29,008 bases of DNA, from positions 1-29,008 of the forward strand of contig JAWQRN010000484.1 in NCBI GenBank assembly GCA_033557685.1, in the 5' to 3' direction. The notes beneath the pieces were generated by a model that saw only the letters and a list, made by a program, of their open reading frames with translations, did not search any database and was not told the DNA's origin. Made by a program: the position numbers and the translations under genes. Positions 20,801 to 29,008 of the stretch are shown here, in pieces. The stretch is from Sperchopsis tessellata. Taxonomy: Eukaryota; Arthropoda; Insecta; Coleoptera; Hydrophilidae. Positions within the stretch are counted from its first letter, which is position 1, and each line of letters begins with the position of its first letter.

Positions 20801-23800
20801 TTACTAATTATATTTTTTCTTCTAAAGTTGACCTAAAACCCTCCCAATCTGTTTTTTTTTGTTGACTAGAATGGGATTGCAGGACTTTTCAATGATATTT
20901 TCACTTAGGGTTAACACTATTGGGGTATGATCCGAATTTAGCTCCAAGTTGTCCTCTATTAGTATATAGTTGCAAGATATGTTTTTGGAGATGTAGAAAT
21001 TTATTAAATCTAGAGTTTTGGCAGGATCTGTGGGCCAATAGGTTGGTTTTCCCGTTGATATTGCCTCACACTTGTGTTCTTGAATTGCCCTCAGCAGTTC
21101 CCTTCCTTTCGTTGTTATCAGTAGCGATCCCCATAGGGTGTGTTTTGCAATATAGTCACCTCCAATGATGAATCGTTTCCAATCGCCTTAAAAAATTCAA
21201 TGTATCTTTCTGTTTTGATGTTGTGTTTCGGTGGGCTATAAAGGCTTGCTATTGTTGTATTATAGTTTTTAGTTTTTACATTCACTGCAGTAACTTGAAT
21301 ATATTCAGATTCATATTTTTTCTGTTCATAATGATGAATGTTTTCCTTCACTATTACCACACTTCCCCCCTTCGCTACATTGTTGTGGTGAGTGGTGTGG
21401 TATATTTTGTATCCCTTGATTTTGATAAAGAATTGCTTGGTTAGATGAGTTTGTGAAATCAGACACACGTCAATTTTATCTATGTCCAGGACTACTTGAA
21501 GTTCTTCTTGGCGTTTGAGTAATCCATTTGCATTCCAAAACATGATTTTTAGTGTATTAGCCATTTTATTACTTTTTGAGCTTAGTTTTATTAGCACTGC
21601 TCTCTAGCTTATTAATTCGTTCTTTAATGCCAACAAACGTTCCCTCTAGGTTAGTCATTTTAGTAAGGATCAGTTGTAGGGTTTGGTTGATATCTTTAAT
21701 TCCAGGTATATGAATTTTTTGATGGTCCTTTCCCTGGTGAGTGATCATAGCATATGTTTGTGTATTATCACCATTATTGTTCACTTTTTCTTGTTGCAGT
21801 GTCACCACTTTTTTTATTTGTTATTTTTAACGAGTTTTTTATTCTTAATTTTTTGTAGTTCCTTAGCTACAACATAGCCCCTGTAATTGGCTGGATGGCC
21901 TTTCCCATAGTTCACGCATTTCGGGTCTTGATTTTTTGACTTTTCACATTCAGGTGTTAGGTGCCTGCCAGCACATTTAACACATCTCGGTTCGTTTGAG
22001 CAGAATCTCTGAGTGTGTTCATATGCCTGACTTTTTTTGCATTGGGGGATTAGTTTTGATCCCTTCGTTACCTCAATCTACTTTACATCCAAGTATGTCT
22101 GTAATTTTTTAAATTTTTTCAATGCTCTCTTTGTTTTCAAAAGTTAGCAGTCTGTATTATCCGACAATAGTCAAAATGTAAAGAAATAATATGGAGATTT
22201 TTAGAACATACGTCATAGCCAAAAGTGAAAAGGTTTAAAGCCCGCAATCGGATTGTTTAGTCCATAGTACTGTGTATGTATAATACATACACTTAAGTTT
22301 ATTATAATTTTTGATGTAAGGTACAAACTATGTGAATAAAACAATAAAACCACATGCTTTCAGTATAATAAGTTTATTTTAGTTTGTTCTGCAGCACTTA
22401 ATAACTTGTTACCGGCAGTTCTAGATTATCTATCAATCTTGGTTTAGTGACCCTGCCGCAATCCCATTAAGGTCGAATAATTGGATCTTTACTGTATCTA
22501 CTAGATTTTTATCTCCATTTGTGATATATTTTTGAGACACATGGGTAGTCTTTATCTAAAAAATTTTCGGCGTCATTTATTTCAGTTGATGTATTTTATC
22601 TCTATAGTATTTTTTGAAGCTTTTAGGTGATATCAAGTGTTAATATTTAAATCTTTCATGTTTCCTCTTTAATTTTTAATCTTTCTGACATATTTTGGAA
22701 TTTTGCTAGTTAGCTAGAGTTTCCAATCTTTGGGTAGGTACATGAATGTGACATGTATTGCAAGTTAAATAAAATACTAGTTAGCTTATTTTTTCGTAAG
22801 TTATTAAAAGTTGGTCAGGAATAATAGGCAACAACAATCAAAGTACTACACACAAAGAATAACTTAAATGCAGTTAAACAATTTCTATTTCTCTGAACGC
22901 AGTTTGGCCTTTTTGGAAACTCCCATAGTTTGAGATTTATTTGAAATGTATTTATCTTATTTTAGAATCTTTCAATAGAATTATAATTTCTTTCTAAGAT
23001 TTATGTAATCAGAATTCTATGTTTATAATGTATTTTGTAGGTTGATATTATTAAAAAATTACCAAAATGGATATGCAAAATGTGTGGAGAAAAACAATCT
23101 TTAAAGCAGGTTAGTATTTTAACGTAACTAATACGGTAATAAATTTATTATTCAACTGCGAGTACTTTGAGTACATAGGACAGTCATATATAATACTACC
23201 TAGTACTAAGTCTTTATATAAATACATGATCATAAAGAGGGAAATAAAGAACACATAATATTAATGGTTATTAAGTTAAATATTTTTGAAAGGTGTAAAA
23301 ACCTATTTTTTATATACTATAAAAATAACAAGCCTCTGATCAAATTTGGTAATGCCTGAGTTAAGTAGTCTTAAATCATATTCTAGGCATTTTTTCAACA
23401 TCTTCGCTATAATCTGGTTATCTATAATCGCCACAAATTCTAATATTGTATTAATGGAATGTGTTTATTTTATGGATTATATTTTTACTATATAAGAGCA
23501 CCAATTTCATAATATATATATATAGAGTTAATTAAAACTGAATACAATTATACCCACTATGATAGATTTGCTTACAAGAGATATTGAAAATGATATTTTC
23601 ATTATAAGTTCCCTCTTTATTTAATGAAAAACCATTAAGTTGATTTAATGCTAACCTTATATCTGCTATCATTCATTTTTTAATTTTGTTTTTGTTTAGT
23701 TTTTGACAGATGCAGAATTATAATTAGACTGTTATTTCATTAAAATTGTAATTATGACAAAATTTAAATATTTAAGTATAAAAATGTTCTTACTTAACAT

Positions 23801-26800
23801 TAGTTTCCAAGCTTTACGTCAATTTTAAAAATGATGTTACCAAATAAAATGCCTATTTTTTATGACTTCCATTGTATGTTAAATTTGTATGTCCAGCTAT
23901 ATATTTCCATAGAATTTCCTATAGGAAATGAGGATACTATCTACTCCTTTTAATAATTTTAAAATTATTTAAATGTATTAATGAATTTTTCCACCCGGAA
24001 ATACCTTTCCTATAGAATATAACTGTGGAAGACAGCATGGGAGAACTTTGGTAGAAAAATGTTGAAAGGACCAACGAAAGATAAGAAGACACAAGTTGTC
24101 AAAGTGAACGATCGGGAATGAAAGTTACTGAACAGTTGCGGAGGTGATGGAAAAATGGAGAAACCATTTTGAAGAATTATTTAAGGAAAAAGGAGGACCA
24201 GAGTGACTAACGAAGACCAATATGCTGAGAGAGAAGGATTCACGAGATGTGAAGAAGACCATAACGTGGATATGAAGGAGGAGGAGCTTGGGGATGCATT
24301 GAGACGGATTAATGTAGAAAAATCTAAAGGACATGAAGGAATTGTTCTAGAAATGTTAAAGTTTATGGGCATAAGAGGAAAGGAAACATTTATGGAAATG
24401 CTTAAGCTGGCATGGAGGAAGAAAAAGGTGCCAGAGGATTAGAGAATATCTGTGATTGTGTCCATCTTCAAGAAGGGATATGACAATGATTGCAGAAACT
24501 ATAAAGGAAAAGATATTCTCGAGAATACTGGAGGCGCATCTTAGAAGAGAAATGGAAGATGACAGTGTAGTAGGAAAAACACGGCATTCAGGAGGTACAT
24601 GTCTATTTCATGGATCTGGAAAAGGCATTTGATAGGATAGATGGAGAGGAAGTTTGGCGTAGCCTTAGAACCAGCGAGGTTGGAGAAGGATTGACAAGTG
24701 CAATAATGTGTCTATATGAAGCTTCCACCAACTACATGAGAACGGGTCACATGTTTAGGTGCCTTTCAAACTAGTATGGGTGTATACTGAGGCTGTTATT
24801 ATTTATATTGGTTACGGATGATATAATAAAGGCCTGACGTGAAGGGATGAAAATGTTTGGTGTCGGAGTGAGAAGACTGTAGAGAATTAAGTGTGCAGAG
24901 ATGCTATTTGTATATGATATGCTGCTTCTTGGGAAGTCGGAGAGGGACCTACATCTTAATATTGATAGATATATTGGCGAGCTGAAGAAAAGAGCGCTCA
25001 AGGTAAATGTACCTAAAATGGAAACAATGCAAATAGCAAGAAAAGAACAATGACATTCAGTTGGGATTGAGAAAGACGATCTAGAACAGCTGAGATCATT
25101 CAAGTACCCGGGGGCATTTATTGATGAGAAAACATGGAGGAAGAAATAAATTAGAGAGTGAGATCAACAGATAGACTGTTTAATGCCCTGAGAAACAGTT
25201 TATTTATGGAAAAATAGGAGACATCCAAATGTACAAAGGTGGCAATTTATAAACGGGTTGTGATTCTTGTGTTGACCTATTTAAAGCTGTAGAAGTTTAA
25301 TTATGACACTGTTAGAAAATTCACATAATCATAAATGAGAAAATGATTTTATGCATTAAATTAACTTATAATTTTTCATCAAATTTAAAAATGTATAAAA
25401 ATATTCATTATACAGGATACTCATAATAGCATAGGATTTATATCATATATAACACCGGAATTTGATTATCAAATGAAGTATTAGTACTTGACAGGAAACA
25501 AAAATGTTTTTTGTAGTAGGTATATCATGTAGTTGGTTTTATATTAATAGTAAATGAAATAAAAATATTTTCTCTACACTATTAATCAAACTAAAATAAT
25601 ACTTTTATTTGGAAAATGTATCATTTTAAAGTTTTTTTTTAAATATCTCGGAAGTGGCCAACATTGATTTTAATGAGCATAAAATTTCAAACTAGTCTGC
25701 TAATTTCTTAGTACCTCTAATAGTAATTGAGATCCGAATGGCATGCATGTTCCATCATATACCCTATATGTGTTACTTATTTAATTTTATTCTTTCATTC
25801 ATTTCATATTATTGAAGGTATATGGAGTAGGAAATGGTAAAGAATGTAGACTTATGGTACAACGATTAAATAAGACCCATTTTTCAATGAAACAGGAAGC
25901 TTTAAAAAAATTAGAACACAATAATCTTGGAAAAGATAATGAGTATGATGATGTAAAGAAGGAATGCAGTGAAAACATTAATTTATCAAATACACACATA
26001 AACACAGACAGCAAATGGGCAAAATATTTGGATATACCACAAATATACAAACCAGAAACTATAGACATAAATGATGAATTAATACACAATTTCGACAGAC
26101 CTCTAAAGAAAAGACGTACAAGTGTAATAGTAAAAGTAGCTAATGAAATAACTTCTGAGAATACTGGGAATAGAGTTCCTTCTTTAATGCATTATACCAA
26201 GCAGTTCAACCTTGACAATTATTATAGTTCTTATTCAAAATCAAGTGAGAATATAAGTTTGGAAAGCAACAATCTTTTTGACGATGTAATTATAAACAAT
26301 AAAAGAACAAAGGACGATTTTAGTAAAACATATGAAGATAAAGAACAATTTACCACTGCTTTTTATCCAGAACAAAACAAAGATTGTTCAAATGAAAATT
26401 ATTTTGAACGTGGTGAAGACATTAATAGGGGATTTCCAGGATATAAAAGTAGTTTACCAAAAAATGTAAATAGTTACCTGAAACCTAATACAGAATTAGA
26501 AACATATGATTCTAATACAAAAATATCTGTTGAATCAAAATGGTCTAGATTTTCTCCATCAATGAGCAGTGGTACATCTAGCATTTTGATCGAAACAGAA
26601 TCTAATGAAGATCAAAGAGCTAAGACTAATCTTTTAAATAAAATTATACCAAAATTAAATGAATCTCATACTGATATACTCAAGCAATCTATCTGTGAAA
26701 GGGTAAATGTTAACCAAATCTTTAGCTATGAAAACTTCTCGAAGAATTTTCAAACTGAGAGTAGTAAAAGTATTCGTGACAATACTAAAGCATTTCAGGT

Positions 26801-26840
26801 TAAAGAAGAAGGTGATCTTGGTACGATTTTAGACTTTTAA
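17826..26840 (+). CDS. MRNIP: MRN complex-interacting protein homologue, three exons
   Basis: In vertebrates MRNIP is a nuclear factor that binds MRE11-RAD50-NBS1 and supports ATM signalling and protection of stalled forks. Joining exons 17826-17876, 23041-23109 and 25818-26840 gives 380 residues; human MRNIP is about 340. The N-terminal zinc ribbon has C10/C13 (RCCNC) and C29/C32 (CKMC). The family signature GEKQS then YG.G.G..CR..VQ.LN spans residues 33-58. Two SKW motifs (SKWAKYLD at 105, SKWSRF at 280) and an acidic/hydrophobic C-terminus, DLGTILDF, match the vertebrate layout. RPLKKRR (134-140) is a likely nuclear localisation signal; the rest is Asn/Ser-rich and probably disordered. Both introns are GT-AG and phase 0, 5.2 and 2.7 kb long, and filled with transposons. 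The frame is intact, so the gene is probably functional. Confidence 0.88.
17877..18498. other. MRNIP intron 1, 5' part (right arm)
   Basis: AT-rich; mirror of 10511-11132. Nothing was recognised beyond the splice donor. Confidence 0.55.
18526..18750. repeat. Direct repeat at the LINE 3' end (right arm)
   Basis: Mirror of 10259-10483; partner of 22151-22368. Confidence 0.85.
18954..21564 (-). pseudogene. Jockey-type ORF2, broken (right-arm copy)
   Basis: Mirror of 7445-10055, with identical lesions. Confidence 0.85.
21569..22144 (-). pseudogene. Jockey-type ORF1 C-terminal remnant (right-arm copy)
   Basis: Mirror of 6865-7440. Confidence 0.75.
22151..22368. repeat. Direct repeat at the LINE 5' end (right arm)
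   Basis: Mirror of 6641-6858; partner of 18526-18750. Confidence 0.85.
22495..23040. other. MRNIP intron 1, 3' part (right arm)
   Basis: AT-rich and ends in the acceptor tgtattttgtag before exon 2. No other signal was seen. Confidence 0.55.
23041..23109 (+). CDS. MRNIP: MRNIP exon 2
   Basis: A 23-codon internal exon, VDIIKKLPKWICKMCGEKQ and on to Q40, between TTTTGTAG and GTTAGT. KKxxKWxCKxCGEKQS is the most conserved block of the MRNIP family. That makes this exon, although tiny, the strongest single piece of evidence for the gene. Confidence 0.87.
23110..24000. other. MRNIP intron 2, 5' part (right arm)
   Basis: Mirror of 5009-5899; AT-rich with short palindromes only. Confidence 0.5.
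24001..25285 (+). pseudogene. Old non-LTR reverse-transcriptase remnant in MRNIP intron 2
   Basis: Read across frames, it shows the order of a LINE reverse transcriptase. VMEKWRNHFEELF is near 24145, an EELGDALRRINVEKSKGHEGI block near 24280, and VIVSIFKKG with CRNYKG near 24460-24500. Then come DLEKAFDRID (about 24608), a degraded DDMLLLGKSERDL near 24916, ELKKRALKVNVPKMETM near 24978, and VAIYKRVVILVLTY near 25240. There are many stops and frameshifts, and the VPQG segment is no longer readable. It is much more decayed than the two Jockey copies, so probably older. The clade is not assigned. Confidence 0.78.
25286..25817. other. MRNIP intron 2, 3' part (right arm)
   Basis: AT-rich, ending in a T-rich acceptor tract (ttctttcattcatttc...attgaag). 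No other signal was seen. Confidence 0.6.
25818..26840 (+). CDS. MRNIP: MRNIP exon 3
   Basis: 340 codons plus TAA. It opens VYGVGNGKECRLMVQRLN, completing the family signature begun in exon 2, and ends DLGTILDF. It is low in complexity but uninterrupted, in contrast to every transposon frame around it. That indicates selection. Reading it alone from the in-intron TTG at 25812 would miss the zinc ribbon. Confidence 0.88.
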   Translation, partial: VYGVGNGKECRLMVQRLNKTHFSMKQEALKKLEHNNLGKDNEYDDVKKECSENINLSNTHINTDSKWAKYLDIPQIYKPETIDINDELIHNFDRPLKKRRTSVIVKVANEITSENTGNRVPSLMHYTKQFNLDNYYSSYSKSSENISLESNNLFDDVIINNKRTKDDFSKTYEDKEQFTTAFYPEQNKDCSNENYFERGEDINRGFPGYKSSLPKNVNSYLKPNTELETYDSNTKISVESKWSRFSPSMSSGTSSILIETESNEDQRAKTNLLNKIIPKLNESHTDILKQSICERVNVNQIFSYENFSKNFQTESSKSIRDNTKAFQVKEEGDLGTILDF

Positions 26841-27902
26841 TTGTTCTAAAGTTCAGAATATTTACAAACATCTTAGTGTAATTTTGTTTGTATCACTTTG
26901 TATATTTATATTTGACTATTTGAAGTTGATTTCATTTAACTTATATGTACAAAAGTTTAATGTTTTGGAGTTATAATCCTTTGAAGATGTCTGTAATAGT
27001 AACATAATATTTATATATTTTTGTTCATGGTATACATAAGTCTATTTAAATCCAACTGTTTCAAGTTTTTCTCTGGTAATAAATACACTTTTTAAAAATG
27101 TCTGTAACCATTCAAATTAACAATTTAATTAATTTTGGAACTACACTTGCTTATCAAAGTATTTTACAAAATTTTGCTGTGCTCCATATGAGAAAATTGA
27201 ATTAATATTTATTAAGACTATGGAATGAAAACTTCCATTTGCTATATGTCATGTTATAATTCAAGTTTTTTGTTGTAATATGGTCATTTAAATATAGAAC
27301 TAACCTACTTTAATTTTTATGAAAAATATTCTGTGCTGCTTTTTTGAGTTTTCGTTAATTTTTTGTACCTTACATACAAAATAATTGTCTTCTGCAAAAT
27401 ATTTTGTTATTTCACTTTTCAGGCAATTATTTAATAAAATCAATTTTATAAAGTTATCTTAAACTATTTAGCCTAACTGCCTCCGAATTATAGATTTGTT
27501 ATGAATGTCTGTTAATATTTTTGTTAAATGATCTATGTGTTTCTTCTTCAAATCTACTAAATATATATTTTTAATAAACAGAAATATTGTTATTGTTTTA
27601 ATTAATTTATCCTTTACTATAGACATAGTTTTTTATTATTCATCTGTAGTAATGTGTAATTTATCAAGCAAGTAGGCAGATAGTTTTGACTCACTAGATT
27701 CCATCACTGTGAGAGTGAGAGAGATCTTACTTGGAGGGGGTGGAAGGGCAGGATTTTTTGTCGTTTGGTATAACCGTACATCTATTGATTGTACATATAT
27801 TCTGAAAACATCTCGCCACGAGTAGTGTATTCTGAATTATTATGTGAAACAATTTAGTGTATAATGTTTAGTTATTTAGCCCTTATCATGCTGATGTGAA
27901 AT
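26841..27902. other. MRNIP 3' untranslated region and flank
   Basis: AT-rich and non-coding. It has three AATAAA hexamers on the plus strand (27078, 27433, 27573). A less AT-rich patch with GA and G runs near 27705-27750 precedes the piggyBac fossil, but no terminal inverted repeat was recognised there. Confidence 0.55.
27078..27083 (+). terminator. MRNIP: Putative MRNIP polyadenylation signal
   Basis: First AATAAA after the stop codon, about 240 bases downstream, followed by a T-rich stretch and tgtctgt. Later hexamers at 27433 and 27573 are alternatives. Confidence 0.45.
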
Positions 27903-28960
27903 ATGGCAGCGAATTGCTACAGTATGGGAGACTTAGAGTTGATAGAGTCGGATTTTGAGAACATCCAAGACAACGAGTACAGTGATGAAGAAGAGCAGAA
28001 TGAAGATGAATTTCCAATTAGTATTCCGTCTGTTCAGGACAATTCTCATACTAGTTCTCAGTTTATTTGGTCGATGGATATTTGTTAAACCAACTAATTC
28101 ATTTTCAAGTGAGAGTATGGCAATAAATTTTCTTTCTTTGTTTTGTGATAGTTCCATATGAAATCTCATTGCTCAAGAGACAAATCGATAAGCAGTATAT
28201 GCAAAAGAAAATAAACCTACACATTATTATACTAAATTGTTCGATTCGGTCACTGTTCCAGTACAAAAAACTTTCTTTGGATGTCGAATTGCCGTGGAAT
28301 TGCTAATATACAAAGATATATAAGATGCTCTGGAATAAAAACGGGAGCTGGTTGGATTATATGTATTCCTGGATTTAGCAAAGTTTTTACTTGAAATCGA
28401 TTTTTATCTATTTGGTCAATGTCATTCTGTGTAAATGAAAGAAATATTCAAAAGCAAACTAATTTTTGATATTTTGTCAAATTTTCAGCAATATTATGTA
28501 CCGAATTGTAAACTTTCACTTGATGAGGCAGACAATACATAAAATAAAAACCAATCAAGTGGGGTCTGAAAACTTACCTTTTTTGCGATAGTAAAATGGG
28601 TACATTATGAATGCAAAAATTTATACCAGTAAAGTTGATCTGGATCAACAAATGGAGAAAGCATTGGGTGTAACATGTTGTTTGGTGGCTAAGTTAAGCC
28701 AACGATTTGAAAATTGCACTCTTTGCATCTTTACAGATACATTTTACACTGAATATAGCTGATTACTTGATGGAAAAGCAGGGTACATAATTATGTGATA
28801 CTGCACTGACAGATTGAAAGAGGTTCCCAAAAGAACTCGTCTCCAAGAAGAAGTTGGATCATGGATTTCAATCAATGCTGTATAATAGAAAAATAGCTGC
28901 TGTCGTATGATGCGATAAGACGACAATAAAATGTATGAATGTTGTTTCCGGGTGGAAACC
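27903..28960 (+). pseudogene. piggyBac-type transposase fossil
   Basis: piggyBac transposases cut and paste at TTAA sites with a DDD active site. The ATG at 27903 opens an acidic N-terminus (NEYSDEEEQNEDEF), typical of the family. In a second frame come INFLSLFCDSSI then NLIAQETNR (ETNR at 28177-28188), the conserved 'FF..lf.d......ETNRYA' block. Then YYVPNCKLSLDEA places a catalytic-type Asp at 28522. In a third frame come NGYIMNAKIYTSK (28595 on), CIFTDTFYTEY with another Asp at 28736 (the DNFyT motif), and LKEVPKRTRLQEEVGSW near 28815. At least two frameshifts and about eight stops make it inactive. The C-terminal zinc-finger end is beyond or at the window edge. Confidence 0.78.
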
Positions 28961-29008
28961 GTGTAGAGGCTCTGACAAGTTCCGACGTTTCGTCCACTGT
29001 TGCAAGGG

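Larger units (their letters stand above)
18751..22150 (-). mobile_element. Jockey-clade LINE, 5'-truncated, antisense in MRNIP intron 1 (right arm)
   Basis: Mirror of 6859-10258. Relative to MRNIP it is antisense, so its own polyadenylation signals would not be read in the MRNIP transcript. Confidence 0.85.
18499..22494. mobile_element. pogo/Tigger-like inverted-repeat element split by a LINE (right arm)
   Basis: Mirror of 6515-10510, with termini at 18499-18543 and 22451-22494. Confidence 0.55.
14543..29008. repeat. Right arm of window-spanning inverted repeat
   Basis: Mirror partner of the left arm. Read on the plus strand, this arm gives the natural orientation of the MRNIP gene and the piggyBac fossil. 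It ends exactly at the window edge, inside the piggyBac remnant. There are no telomere-type repeats at the outer end. Confidence 0.97.

Noticed and set aside
25799..26089. 96-codon frame opposite MRNIP exon 3 (and its left-arm mirror at 2920-3210)
   Set aside because: It is the antisense shadow of the conserved exon; it is Cys/Phe/Ser-rich with no known motif.
28744..28926. 60-codon frame on the minus strand at the window end (mirror 83-265)
   Set aside because: It is antisense to the DTFYT...GSW part of the piggyBac fossil, which explains the sequence better.
1..29008. Natural hairpin-ended or telomere-capped linear element read as a head-to-head dimer
   Set aside because: No telomeric repeat or hairpin loop is seen at the outer ends, no replication or capsid-type genes are present, and the content is an ordinary host locus with introns and old transposons.

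Overview
The window is eukaryotic and AT-rich, most likely from an insect. It holds a spliced nuclear gene with GT-AG introns, Jockey-clade and other non-LTR retrotransposons, a piggyBac fossil and Tc1/mariner-superfamily ends. The order cannot be fixed by eye.

The dominant feature is that the whole window is one giant inverted repeat. Base i pairs with base 29009-i from the two outer ends to the middle. The arms are 1-14466 and 14543-29008, with a 76-base single-copy spacer at 14467-14542. I found no mismatch at any place compared, and every frameshift and stop in the decayed elements is mirrored. Real biology therefore has to be read from one arm. The second arm is either a very recent inverted duplication or, more likely, a fold-back artefact of sequencing or assembly.

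Right arm, centre outward. (1) An unrecognised 110-codon open frame followed closely by AATAAA. (2) A decayed Jockey-type reverse transcriptase on the minus strand. (3) A degenerate 0.7-kb fold-back element. (4) A three-exon gene on the plus strand for an MRN-complex-interacting-protein (MRNIP) homologue of 380 residues: exons 17826-17876, 23041-23109 and 25818-26840. (5) In its intron 1, antisense, a 5'-truncated Jockey-clade LINE that keeps ORF1 zinc knuckles, endonuclease and reverse transcriptase. It sits inside a small pogo/Tigger-like inverted-repeat element and is flanked by about 220-bp direct repeats. (6) In intron 2, sense, an older reverse-transcriptase remnant. (7) Beyond the gene's 3' end, a badly broken piggyBac-type transposase that runs to the window edge. 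The left arm carries all of this in mirror image, so the two MRNIP copies are head to head.

The one host gene is MRNIP, a DNA-damage-response factor; almost everything else recognisable is transposon debris. I see no tRNA, rRNA, CRISPR array, telomeric repeat or bacterial-type operon. The most informative points are the palindrome itself, the MRNIP gene model (two of its exons are too short for simple ORF calling) and the nested LINE with unusually long flanking duplications.
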